This document shows positions 1-6,288 of a DNA stretch of 9,990 bases, piece after piece. The notes below the pieces were generated by a model. It searched no databases and was not told the DNA's origin. It saw nothing but the letters and a program-made list of their open reading frames with translations. The translations under genes and the position numbers were made by a program. Each line of letters opens with the position of its first letter. Positions within the stretch are counted from its first letter, which is position 1. Origin of the DNA: an uncultured Clostridia bacterium (GTDB lineage Bacteria > Bacillota > Clostridia > Peptostreptococcales > Anaerovoracaceae). Location of the stretch: the NCBI GenBank assembly GCA_945788655.1, contig CALZMV010000041.1, forward strand, positions 1 through 9,990. The letters are read 5' to 3'.

Positions 1-560
1 GCATAATATCTTCCTGAGACTATTCCCATGTGCATAGCAGGATAGTCTGAAATAAAGTGCTCCATTTCCTTGATATAATTTATTCCTGATGTAGGAGGAA
101 CATCTCGACCATCCATAAAGCAGTGAAGGTTGATTCTGCCGGCTCCCTTTGAAGCAGCTAGAGCAAGAGTAGCTTTAATGTGGTCTATATGGCTGTGAAC
201 ACCGCCATCGGACATAAGACCCATAACATGCACAGAACCATTATTGTTTATGGCATGGTCAATTGCATGGTTTATAGCTGCATTACCTGCAAAAATCCCA
301 TCTTCAATGGCTTTTGTTATTCTTGTGAGTTCCTGATACACGATTCTTCCGGCACCTATATTCAGATGTCCTACTTCAGAGTTGCCCATCTGTCCTTCAG
401 GAAGGCCTACAGCAAGTCCGGAAGCCGAAAGGGAAGTTCCTGGGTATGTATTAAAAATATGGTCAAGATTAGGAGTCTTTGCCGCTTTAATAGCATTACC
501 ATGGGCATCCTCCTTTAATCCAAACCCGTCTAGAATCATAAGCATAAAAGCTTTTTTCAT
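1..560 (-). CDS. gpmI: 2,3-bisphosphoglycerate-independent phosphoglycerate mutase, N-terminal part (runs off the window)
   Basis: Cytosolic glycolytic enzyme that interconverts 3- and 2-phosphoglycerate using two Mn2+ ions and a phosphoserine intermediate. Only the first 186 codons are present; the family is usually about 510 residues. Reading the minus strand from ATG at 560, I see MLMILDGFG (metal-ligand Asp11), GNSEVGHLNIGAG with the nucleophilic Ser61, LMSDGGVHSH (residues 115-124) and FMDGRDVPP (148-156), all diagnostic of the alkaline-phosphatase-like mutase and its inserted phosphotransferase domain. The start is set by an AGAGGTG ribosome-binding site 5 bases upstream and by homology to the usual MKK...LDGFG N-terminus. 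It is divergent from addA. In many Bacillota gpmI ends a gapR-pgk-tpi-gpmI-eno cluster, but here it has its own promoter, and what follows lies off the window. The N-terminal part looks intact. Identification is very secure. Confidence 0.96.
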   Translation of the reverse strand, partial: MKKAFMLMILDGFGLKEDAHGNAIKAAKTPNLDHIFNTYPGTSLSASGLAVGLPEGQMGNSEVGHLNIGAGRIVYQELTRITKAIEDGIFAGNAAINHAIDHAINNNGSVHVMGLMSDGGVHSHIDHIKATLALAASKGAGRINLHCFMDGRDVPPTSGINYIKEMEHFISDYPAMHMGIVSGRYY

Positions 561-610
561 ATGTTTCACCTCTTGTTAAGAATATTTGTCAGTAAGGTTT
601 TACCCATTTA

Positions 611-638
611 ACTATACCACAAAAGGTGACACTTTAAA
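611..638 (-). promoter_or_regulatory. Predicted sigma-A promoter of gpmI with extended -10
   Basis: On the minus strand, TATAGT (complement of 611-616) is preceded by TGG, giving an extended -10, with TTTAAA (633-638) as a weak -35 at 16-bp spacing. Transcription would begin near 604, leaving a leader of about 45 nt to the ATG at 560. The assignment comes from consensus matching only. Confidence 0.55.
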
Positions 639-661
639 AGCCTTAACAAATATGATAAAAT
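633..661 (+). promoter_or_regulatory. Predicted sigma-A promoter of addA, sharing its -35 with gpmI
   Basis: TAAAAT (656-661) is preceded by TGA, giving an extended -10, 17 bp after TTTAAA (633-638). The -35 hexamer is its own reverse complement, so it is the same element used by the divergent gpmI promoter. An overlapping alternative is GTGACA (626-631) with TATGAT (651-656) at 19-bp spacing. The leader to the addA start would be only about 20 nt. Confidence 0.5.
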
Positions 662-689
662 GATTAGAACTTAAAAAGAGGTGTTAATT

Positions 690-3600
690 GTGGATTGGAC
701 AAAGGAACAAAAGGAAGCAATTGAGCTTAGAAATAAGAATATTCTTGTAGCGGCAGCAGCGGGTTCAGGGAAGACCGCTGTTCTTGTTGAGCGAATAAAG
801 AGGCTTATACTTGAAGAAAAGTGTTCAGTGGATCGTATGCTCATAGTAACATTTACCAATGCGGCAGCTGCCGAGATGAAAGAAAAGATTCAAAAAACCA
901 TAAACAGTGAAATCAGTGCAATGATACGGGATAAGTCAGACTCTGATGATATTTCATTCTTAAAGCACCAGCTTAGTCTCATATCCTCTGCCAATATCAG
1001 CACCTTTCATTCATTTGCCCTAGACGTAATAAGGAGATATTTCTACCTCCTGAAGATTGAACCGGATTTTTCAATTTGTGACCAGACGCAGGAAGCCCTT
1101 CTAAGAGGAGAGGCAATGGATGATCTGTTATCAGAGCTTTTTGAGGAGGGTTCTGAAGAGTTTTATCATTTCCTTAAGTGCTATAGTGGAGACAGAAACG
1201 AAACACGCTTCAGGGAAATCATAGACAACTGCTATAATACTATAAGAAGTCTGCCTGAACCTTTTGATTGGCTTAGAGATAATGTTGCGAGGATAAAGGA
1301 TGGGGAATCTCTCAGAAACGGCAAAGGCGGTGAAGCTCTCTTCAGAATTGCAAAGAACAAGATGGAGGGTGCTGAACAGCTGATTGAAGTCAATCACAAG
1401 ATCGCCGTCGGAAACGGGCTTAAAGACCTTATTGCGTTGTGCCACGAAGACAGAAGCGCACTTAGACCAATAGAAGATGCCATAGAAGAGAAAAATTACG
1501 ACGGTGTCAAAACAGCGATTATTAATTTTAAGCTGCCTACTCTGTCAGGCAAATATTTTGAAGATAAACAGGAATTTAAGCCTGATGTTACAAAAAACAG
1601 AAACAGCATCAAGAAAATAGTAAAAGACCTTATACAGGTATTCTTTAGAGGAAGTTTAGATGAAGTGTGCCATGATATGGATCTGACTTACTCCTCCTGC
1701 CGATATCTTGAGAAGCTTCTTCTCAGGTATCACAGGATTTTCTGCGAGAAGAAATCGTCAAAGAAACTGGCGGATTTCAGTGACATAGAACACTATGCAT
1801 ATGATATTTTGAAGGATGAAGAGGCTTCCGGTTTCTATAGAGATAAGTTTGAACATATTTTCATAGACGAATATCAGGACAGCAATGTCATTCAGGAGGC
1901 ACTCATCGATCTGATTAAGAGACCTGACAACCTGTTCATGGTAGGTGATATTAAGCAGAGTATATATAAATTCAGACTTGCCGAGCCCGAAATATTTCAG
2001 AACAAGTACAGGCAGTATCAGAATGGAGAGGTGCCTGACTCAACAAAGATAGACCTTAACAAGAACTTCAGAAGCAAAAAGAATGTCATCAATTTTATCA
2101 ATGCCATATGTAAAAAAATGCTGCCTGACTATGACGAAGCTGCAATGCTTTATATGGGCGATCCATATGGTGAGGAATCCTATGACAGCCCTGCTTTATA
2201 TCTTGCAGAAGTGCCTTGGGATGAGAGCAGTGAAATCGATGACGAGTTGAAAAATATTATCAAAGCCGAAAAAGAAGCCATGGCGGCATGCAGCATTATT
2301 TCAAAGAATCTTGGCACTGAGATATTCGACAGCGTACAAAAAAAGAAGCGCCCTTTAGAGAAAAGAGATATAGTCATTCTTATGAGAGGCGTTAAGCGAT
2401 ATGGCGATATCTATTACAAGATTCTTACCGAGAACAATCTGCCGGCTTTCATTGATGATAACGACGGATTTTTCAACACTCTTGAAGTGGATGCTTTTTT
2501 ATCAGCCCTGTACATAATAGACAATCCTAAGCAGGATGTGCAGCTTTTGACTTTACTGCGTTCCGAAATGATGGGCTTCTCCATAGAGGAGCTGGTAAGA
2601 ATAAGAATAGAGCATAAGAGTGAATCTTACTACAGTGCGTTCTTGTGGTACAGCACATCAGGTTCGGATAACGACCTTAAGGAAAAATGCAAGAAATCAC
2701 TGGAAAAGATACAAGAGTGGAGGGAGCTTTCCGGAGTTATGCCCCTAGATAAGCTGATATGGAAGCTTCTTCTCGATACAGGCTTTTACATTGCCATGGG
2801 GGCATTACCTGCGGGCAGTCAGCGTCAGGGAAATCTCAGAGCATTAGCTGACAAGGCTCTGAAATATCAGTCCGAGAAAGACAGTTCTCTCTACGGCTTT
2901 ATAAGATATATTGAAGCTATAAAGAATAACAAGGTATCGATGGGGCAGGTTAAGCTTCTGGGAGAAAAAGATGATCTGATAAGGATTATGACTGTTCACA
3001 AGTCCAAGGGTCTGGAGTTTCCTATGGTGCTGCTGTCAGGATACTGCAGGAGGCTGAATTACAGCACTGCAGGCAAATCTCCGCTAATTCACAAAGACCT
3101 GGGAATTGCATTCCCAATAGTTGATCCGGACAGAAGATTCTATAAGACAACTCTTCTGCAGAATATGATTAAAGATAGAATAAGGCAGGAAGAGGTTGAG
3201 GAGGAAAAACGAATCCTATATGTTGCATTGACCCGTGCAAAGGACAAGCTTTTCCTTCTGGGTATGACCGATGACTTTTATGCGGATGTGGATGAAGTGA
3301 AACTTAGACCTCCATCGGATGGTTCATATTTTCAGATGACCGGAAGAACCATTGCGGAAGAGCGAGCCATAAAGAAAATAGATGATAATGATCTTCTTAG
3401 CCTGTCGAAAGGCAATAAACGAAATATAGATGCAATTCTTGATCTGATGGATGGATGTAAGAATTTAGACATCTCCAAAGAGATAGAAAGACTGATGTCT
3501 TTTAGGTATCCTTATATGGAGGACTTGACCATAAGAACCAAATACTCCGTAAGCCAGCTTAACAGCGGGGGAAGAAAGTCTATTGAAAGTCTTATGCCGC

Positions 3601-4130
3601 CGGCCTTCGCATATGATGAAGCCGGAATTACATCTATGGGCAGAGGAACAGTATATCACTCAGTTCTTGAGCATATGGACATTAAGATAGCCCATGAGGA
3701 AGGATGTACATATATCAAAGAGCTGATAGATGAGATGATTAAAAGAGAAATGATTACCGAAGAAGAGGCAGAAATTCTAGAACTAACAAGACTTGAACAA
3801 TTTGCATCATCTGAACTGGCAGCTAGAATTGCAAGAAGCCCGGAAGTTCATAAAGAGCGAAGGTTTAATCTTCTAACCACTAAAGATGGACATCAGGTAA
3901 TGGTCAGAGGTATTATCGACTGTTACTTCGAAGAAGATGATGGTCTTGTGCTTCTTGATTACAAGACAGGTAACAAAAGAGATGCAGCTATAGGTAATGA
4001 TGAGGCGATAAGAGAGCGTTACAAGGTTCAGATGGAACTTTATAGCGAGGCTCTGAGGGAGGCAACCGGCAAACCGGTAAAAGAGGCATATCTATATCTG
4101 ACAGATGCAGGAAGAATAATAAAAATATGA
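690..4130 (+). CDS. addA: ATP-dependent helicase/nuclease subunit A (AddA)
   Basis: Subunit of the AddAB (RexAB) helicase-nuclease, which processes double-strand DNA ends for RecA loading; AddA is the 3'-5' UvrD-type motor plus a nuclease. Visible motifs: Walker A AAAGSGKT (residues 22-29), Walker B IFIDEYQDS (390-398), motif III VGDIKQSIYKFR (418-429), motif V TVHKSKGLEF (768-777), motif VI LYVALTRAK (843-851). The C-terminal PD-(D/E)XK nuclease looks intact: H990 in GTVYH, D1077 in GIID, D1090 and K1092 in LLDYKTG, and QMELY (1114-1118). Length is 1146 residues, somewhat shorter than the 1232 of Bacillus subtilis. I choose GTG at 690, because the in-frame GTG at 681 lies inside the SD AGAGGTG and the 690 start gives normal spacing. 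The usual partner addB is not adjacent; gpmI lies upstream. The 91-residue membrane-protein gene follows after 10 bases. Confidence 0.96.
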   Translation: MDWTKEQKEAIELRNKNILVAAAAGSGKTAVLVERIKRLILEEKCSVDRMLIVTFTNAAAAEMKEKIQKTINSEISAMIRDKSDSDDISFLKHQLSLISSANISTFHSFALDVIRRYFYLLKIEPDFSICDQTQEALLRGEAMDDLLSELFEEGSEEFYHFLKCYSGDRNETRFREIIDNCYNTIRSLPEPFDWLRDNVARIKDGESLRNGKGGEALFRIAKNKMEGAEQLIEVNHKIAVGNGLKDLIALCHEDRSALRPIEDAIEEKNYDGVKTAIINFKLPTLSGKYFEDKQEFKPDVTKNRNSIKKIVKDLIQVFFRGSLDEVCHDMDLTYSSCRYLEKLLLRYHRIFCEKKSSKKLADFSDIEHYAYDILKDEEASGFYRDKFEHIFIDEYQDSNVIQEALIDLIKRPDNLFMVGDIKQSIYKFRLAEPEIFQNKYRQYQNGEVPDSTKIDLNKNFRSKKNVINFINAICKKMLPDYDEAAMLYMGDPYGEESYDSPALYLAEVPWDESSEIDDELKNIIKAEKEAMAACSIISKNLGTEIFDSVQKKKRPLEKRDIVILMRGVKRYGDIYYKILTENNLPAFIDDNDGFFNTLEVDAFLSALYIIDNPKQDVQLLTLLRSEMMGFSIEELVRIRIEHKSESYYSAFLWYSTSGSDNDLKEKCKKSLEKIQEWRELSGVMPLDKLIWKLLLDTGFYIAMGALPAGSQRQGNLRALADKALKYQSEKDSSLYGFIRYIEAIKNNKVSMGQVKLLGEKDDLIRIMTVHKSKGLEFPMVLLSGYCRRLNYSTAGKSPLIHKDLGIAFPIVDPDRRFYKTTLLQNMIKDRIRQEEVEEEKRILYVALTRAKDKLFLLGMTDDFYADVDEVKLRPPSDGSYFQMTGRTIAEERAIKKIDDNDLLSLSKGNKRNIDAILDLMDGCKNLDISKEIERLMSFRYPYMEDLTIRTKYSVSQLNSGGRKSIESLMPPAFAYDEAGITSMGRGTVYHSVLEHMDIKIAHEEGCTYIKELIDEMIKREMITEEEAEILELTRLEQFASSELAARIARSPEVHKERRFNLLTTKDGHQVMVRGIIDCYFEEDDGLVLLDYKTGNKRDAAIGNDEAIRERYKVQMELYSEALREATGKPVKEAYLYLTDAGRIIKI

Positions 4131-4140
4131 GGAGAAAAAA

Positions 4141-4416
4141 ATGAACAACGAAAAGGGAACAAATACGCAGGTGATTCTGGTAATCTATGAAATAATCTAT
4201 GCGCTGATAGTTTTAAAGATTTTACCTATGCTTGCGCTTTCTGAGGTAGTCAATGCAGGTGTTACTGCAGTAATGACTTTGATGTCGGCAGTGCTTATTG
4301 GAAAAACCTTCATAGAGGAAAGAAATGCAGGAAGAGGAACAAGATCTCTTACGCTTCTAAGCCTATGTGCGCTGATTACAGTTTTTGTACTGTACAAGGC
4401 AGGATTATACGGCTAA
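4141..4416 (+). CDS. Small membrane protein of unknown function, cotranscribed with addA
   Basis: I do not recognise this 91-residue protein. It starts at ATG 4141, with AGGAG seven bases upstream, just after the addA stop, so it is very probably translated from the addA transcript. Three hydrophobic segments suggest an integral membrane protein: about residues 11-32 (rich in I, L, V, Y), 37-55 (AVMTLMSAVL core) and 68-87 (LTLLSLCALITVF core). A charged linker with EERNAGRG (about 59-66) lies between the second and third. The N-terminus is short and polar without a signal-peptide cleavage site, and there are no conserved catalytic or metal-binding motifs. It ends shortly before the convergent terminator. 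The good SD, hydrophobic periodicity and tight spacing support a real gene; its function is unknown, and a role linked to AddA is not implied by sequence. Confidence 0.75.
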   Translation: MNNEKGTNTQVILVIYEIIYALIVLKILPMLALSEVVNAGVTAVMTLMSAVLIGKTFIEERNAGRGTRSLTLLSLCALITVFVLYKAGLYG

Positions 4417-4458
4417 TAACAAGAAATCGTGTTTTAATAATAATCATCAGTATTATAA

Positions 4459-4483
4459 AAGGCTGTCCGAATCGGACAGCCTT
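4459..4483. terminator. Bidirectional intrinsic terminator between the addA operon and gdhA
   Basis: AAGGCTGTCCG (4459-4469) pairs perfectly with CGGACAGCCTT (4473-4483) around an AAT loop, an 11-bp stem. The plus strand continues with a T-rich but interrupted stretch (from 4482), and the minus strand with TTttataata. The hairpin lies between two convergent genes and can plausibly end both transcripts. Confidence 0.85.
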
Positions 4484-4508
4484 AATTGTTGTGCTTTATT
4501 AGTATGTA

Positions 4509-5852
4509 TTATACAATACCCTGAGCCATCATAGCTTCTGCAACCTTTTCGAAACCAGCGATGTTAGCACCAGCTACTAAGTTGTAACCTAAGCCGTATC
4601 TCTGAGCAGCGTCTGCAGAGTTCTTGTGGATGTTAACCATGATGTTTTCAAGCTGTTCGTATACCTGTTCAGGTGAGAATACTGTGTGACCAGCGTTCTG
4701 TCCCATTTCGATACATGAGCAAGCAACACCACCAGCGTTAGCAGCCTTTGAAGGACCTACGATTACGCCGTTTTCCATTAAGTATTCGATAGCTTCGTTA
4801 GTTGTAGGCATGTTTGAACCTTCGCAAAGGAACTTACAACCGTTAGCAACCATAGTCTTTGCATCTTCGATTCTGATTTCGTTCTGAGTAGCACATGGAA
4901 TGTATACATCAGCCTTAACTTCCCAAGGCTTCTTTCCAGGGAAGAACTTAGCGTTAGGGAATTTTTCAGCGTAAGGAGCAACGATGTTCTTACCGGATGC
5001 TCTTAATTCAAGCATGTAATCTTCCTTTTCGCCGGAAACGCCTTCTTCGTCAAGGATGTATCCATCTGGACCGGAGATAGTGATAACCTTAGCTCCTAAC
5101 TGGTTTAACTTCTGAACTGTACCCCAGGATACGTTACCGAAACCGGAAACAGCAACTGTCTTACCAGCTAATTCTTCGCCGTTAGCCTTTAACATTTCTC
5201 TTGTAAAGAATACGATACCATAACCAGTAGCTTCTGTTCTACCTGCTAAGCCACCGTAAGCTAATCCCTTACCAGTTAAAACGCCTTCGTATCTGTTAAC
5301 GATTCTCTTGTACTGACCGAACATGTAGCCGATTTCTCTAGCACCAACACCTAAGTCACCAGCAGGAACGTCTGTCTGAGCACCAACGTGTCTGTATAAT
5401 TCAGTCATGAAGGACTGGCAGAATCTCATGATTTCTGCATCGGATTTGCCGTTAGGGTCGAAGTCTGCACCACCCTTACCGCCACCGATAGGAAGTCCAG
5501 TTAAGCTGTTTTTGAAAATCTGTTCAAATCCTAAGAATTTGATGATTCCAGGGTATACGTTTGGAGCGAATCTTAAACCACCCTTGTAAGGTCCGATTGC
5601 GCTGTTGAATTCGTATCTGTAACCTCTGTTAACCTGTACTTTACCATTGTCATCAACCCAAGGAACTCTGAAGCTGATTCCTCTTTCAGGTTCGATTAAT
5701 CTTTCGATTAAGCCTGCTTCTACATATTCAGGATGTGCTTCAAGTACTGGAGCGATTGACTTAAGTACTTCTTCTACTGTCTGGTGGAATTCAGGTTCAC
5801 CAGGATTTCTCTTTTTAGCAAGTTCAATGTACTGCTCTACGATCTGTGCCAT
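4509..5852 (-). CDS. gdhA: Glutamate dehydrogenase, hexameric family I
   Basis: Catalyses reversible reductive amination of 2-oxoglutarate with ammonia to glutamate in the cytosol. The 447 residues match the bacterial ~450-residue hexameric class. Visible are GPYKGGLRF with K90, K114, the catalytic Lys126 in GGGKGG, Asp166 in VPAGDLGVG, the Rossmann loop SGFGNVSWG (236-244), ISGPDGYILDEEG, and C-terminal SKAANAGGVA and LVAGANIAGF. Overall it closely recalls the Clostridium symbiosum enzyme. Coenzyme choice is unclear: SGPDGYI resembles the NAD-dependent clostridial form as I remember it, whereas GGGKGG and KAANAGGVA resemble NADP enzymes such as Escherichia coli GdhA. The start at 5852 has a GAGGAGA SD. 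Many Asn, Asp, Phe and Tyr codons are C-ending (AAC, GAC, TTC, TAC), as in highly expressed genes and unlike addA. Monocistronic, with its own promoter and terminator. Confidence 0.97.
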   Translation of the reverse strand: MAQIVEQYIELAKKRNPGEPEFHQTVEEVLKSIAPVLEAHPEYVEAGLIERLIEPERGISFRVPWVDDNGKVQVNRGYRYEFNSAIGPYKGGLRFAPNVYPGIIKFLGFEQIFKNSLTGLPIGGGKGGADFDPNGKSDAEIMRFCQSFMTELYRHVGAQTDVPAGDLGVGAREIGYMFGQYKRIVNRYEGVLTGKGLAYGGLAGRTEATGYGIVFFTREMLKANGEELAGKTVAVSGFGNVSWGTVQKLNQLGAKVITISGPDGYILDEEGVSGEKEDYMLELRASGKNIVAPYAEKFPNAKFFPGKKPWEVKADVYIPCATQNEIRIEDAKTMVANGCKFLCEGSNMPTTNEAIEYLMENGVIVGPSKAANAGGVACSCIEMGQNAGHTVFSPEQVYEQLENIMVNIHKNSADAAQRYGLGYNLVAGANIAGFEKVAEAMMAQGIV

Positions 5853-5920
5853 TGGTATCTCCTCTTTTCTTTAATTAATTAATACATCTTGTTATAAGAA
5901 ATACAAACATTTGTAATTTC

Positions 5921-5949
5921 AATTTAACACTTCAAAATGACCTTGTCAA
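5921..5949 (-). promoter_or_regulatory. Predicted strong gdhA promoter with upstream A-tracts
   Basis: On the minus strand a consensus TTGACA (complement of 5944-5949) lies 17 bp before TAAATT (complement of 5921-5926). Transcription would start near 5914, giving a leader of about 60 nt. Upstream on the same strand are A5 (5966-5970) and A8 (5976-5983) tracts about one helical turn apart, resembling an UP element. This fits the apparently high expression of gdhA. Confidence 0.65.
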
Positions 5950-5954
5950 CACCG

Positions 5955-5962
5955 TGTATACA
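5955..5962. promoter_or_regulatory. TGTATACA palindrome adjacent to the gdhA -35
   Basis: A perfect 8-bp palindrome six bases upstream of the gdhA -35, between it and the A-tracts, in a position suited to a regulator site. The same octamer recurs at 9272-9279 at the DUF2520 start. It may equally be chance in AT-rich DNA. Confidence 0.2.
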
Positions 5963-5995
5963 ATATTTTTCTGTATTTTTTTTAGACCATAAACC

Positions 5996-6025
5996 TTGCA
6001 AAGCCGAGGGGAATTGAGATATAAT
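5996..6025 (+). promoter_or_regulatory. Predicted sigma-A promoter of the mgtE-nnrD-mazF operon
   Basis: TTGCAA (5996-6001) and a perfect TATAAT (6020-6025) are separated by 18 bp. Transcription would start near 6032, giving an mgtE leader of about 230 nt. It is divergent from the gdhA promoter; the two -35 elements lie about 46 bp apart. Confidence 0.7.
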
Positions 6026-6052
6026 TAAACAGTTGAGTATAGCTAAATAAAG

Positions 6053-6079
6053 CCCATTCGAATAATTATTTTGAATGGG
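6053..6079 (+). promoter_or_regulatory. Hairpin near the 5' end of the mgtE leader
   Basis: CCCATTC (6053-6059) pairs with GAATGGG (6073-6079); a G-T pair and two A-T pairs extend the stem inward to about 10 bp with a 7-nt loop. It lies about 20 nt from the predicted transcript start and just before the SD of the upstream ORF. No U-tract follows, so it is not a terminator; a 5' stabilising or regulatory role is possible. Confidence 0.5.
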
Positions 6080-6106
6080 TCAAAGACTAAAGAAAGGAGT
6101 ACAGTT

Positions 6107-6184
6107 ATGGATAGCGTTCCCGACGGGAAAACAACAAATTTAATAATACCCCAGACTATGCTCCGGGAGTCGAATCAGAATTAA
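6107..6184 (+). CDS. Upstream ORF / leader peptide in the mgtE leader (25 codons)
   Basis: An ATG at 6107 is preceded by AAAGGAGT with a 6-7 base gap, as good an SD as those of the full genes here. The frame runs 25 codons to TAA at 6182-6184, encoding a hydrophilic peptide that begins MDSVPDGK and has prolines at positions 5 and 15. It ends 81 bases before mgtE and is in the same phase as mgtE, separated from it by stops. I recognise no homologue. Its place within a long leader suggests a regulatory leader peptide, loosely comparable to the proline-containing MgtL peptide that precedes Salmonella mgtA, although mgtE is an unrelated transporter. It could instead be the surviving start of a decayed small gene (see 6115-6288). 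Translation is inferred from the SD only. Confidence 0.45.
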   Translation: MDSVPDGKTTNLIIPQTMLRESNQN

Positions 6185-6288
6185 AGCTGGAATTAAGACA
6201 TCTGTATTTTTTCTTTGGTTCACTCGCTCCTCGCAAGCAGTCTTGGGAGGAGAGGAGGAATTACCATGGAATTAAACATGATTTATGA
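6115..6288 (+). other. Stop-free frame without its own start, overlapping the leader peptide and the mgtE start
   Basis: In the frame one base behind the leader peptide, 57 codons are open from 6115 to a TGA at 6286-6288, just inside mgtE. The conceptual product has protein-like composition, including NNTPDYAPGVESELKLELRH and an aromatic FFFGS stretch, but there is no start codon with an SD. Adding one base to the A run at 6128-6131 would join it to MDSVPDGK and make a 60-residue protein. It may be a decayed or mis-sequenced small gene, or chance. Confidence 0.2.
6227..6252 (+). promoter_or_regulatory. Hairpin able to mask the mgtE ribosome-binding site
   Basis: CTCCTC (6227-6232) pairs with GAGGAG (6247-6252), and after a single G-G mismatch CAAG (6234-6237) pairs with CTTG (6242-6245) around a CAGT tetraloop. 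The stem abuts the mgtE SD AGGAGG (6253-6258). The same CTCCTC can instead pair with the overlapping GAGGAG at 6252-6257, which is the SD itself. These two exclusive pairings suggest control of translation initiation, though the trigger is not visible. Confidence 0.5.

Noticed and set aside
180..518. 112-codon plus-strand frame opposite gpmI
   Set aside because: The minus strand encodes clear GpmI motifs throughout; the plus-strand product has no family resemblance.
6179..6212. Weak AT-rich stem before the T6 run as an attenuation terminator in the mgtE leader
   Set aside because: Only AATT/AATT and CAGA/TCTG with a 6-base bulge can pair, too weak to call a terminator.
6207..6252. T TTT TTC slippery heptamer (6207-6213) followed by a hairpin, suggesting programmed -1 frameshifting
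   Set aside because: It is in phase only with the frame that lacks a start, the spacing to the hairpin is about 13 bases (longer than usual), and the -1 product stops without joining mgtE.
6032..6265. M-box riboswitch upstream of mgtE
   Set aside because: The conserved M-box segments, as I remember them, are not visible; a covariance-model search would settle this.
6215..6265. N-terminal extension of mgtE from TTG 6215
   Set aside because: No SD precedes it, and the ATG at 6266 has a near-perfect AGGAGG at 7-base spacing and fits the family length.
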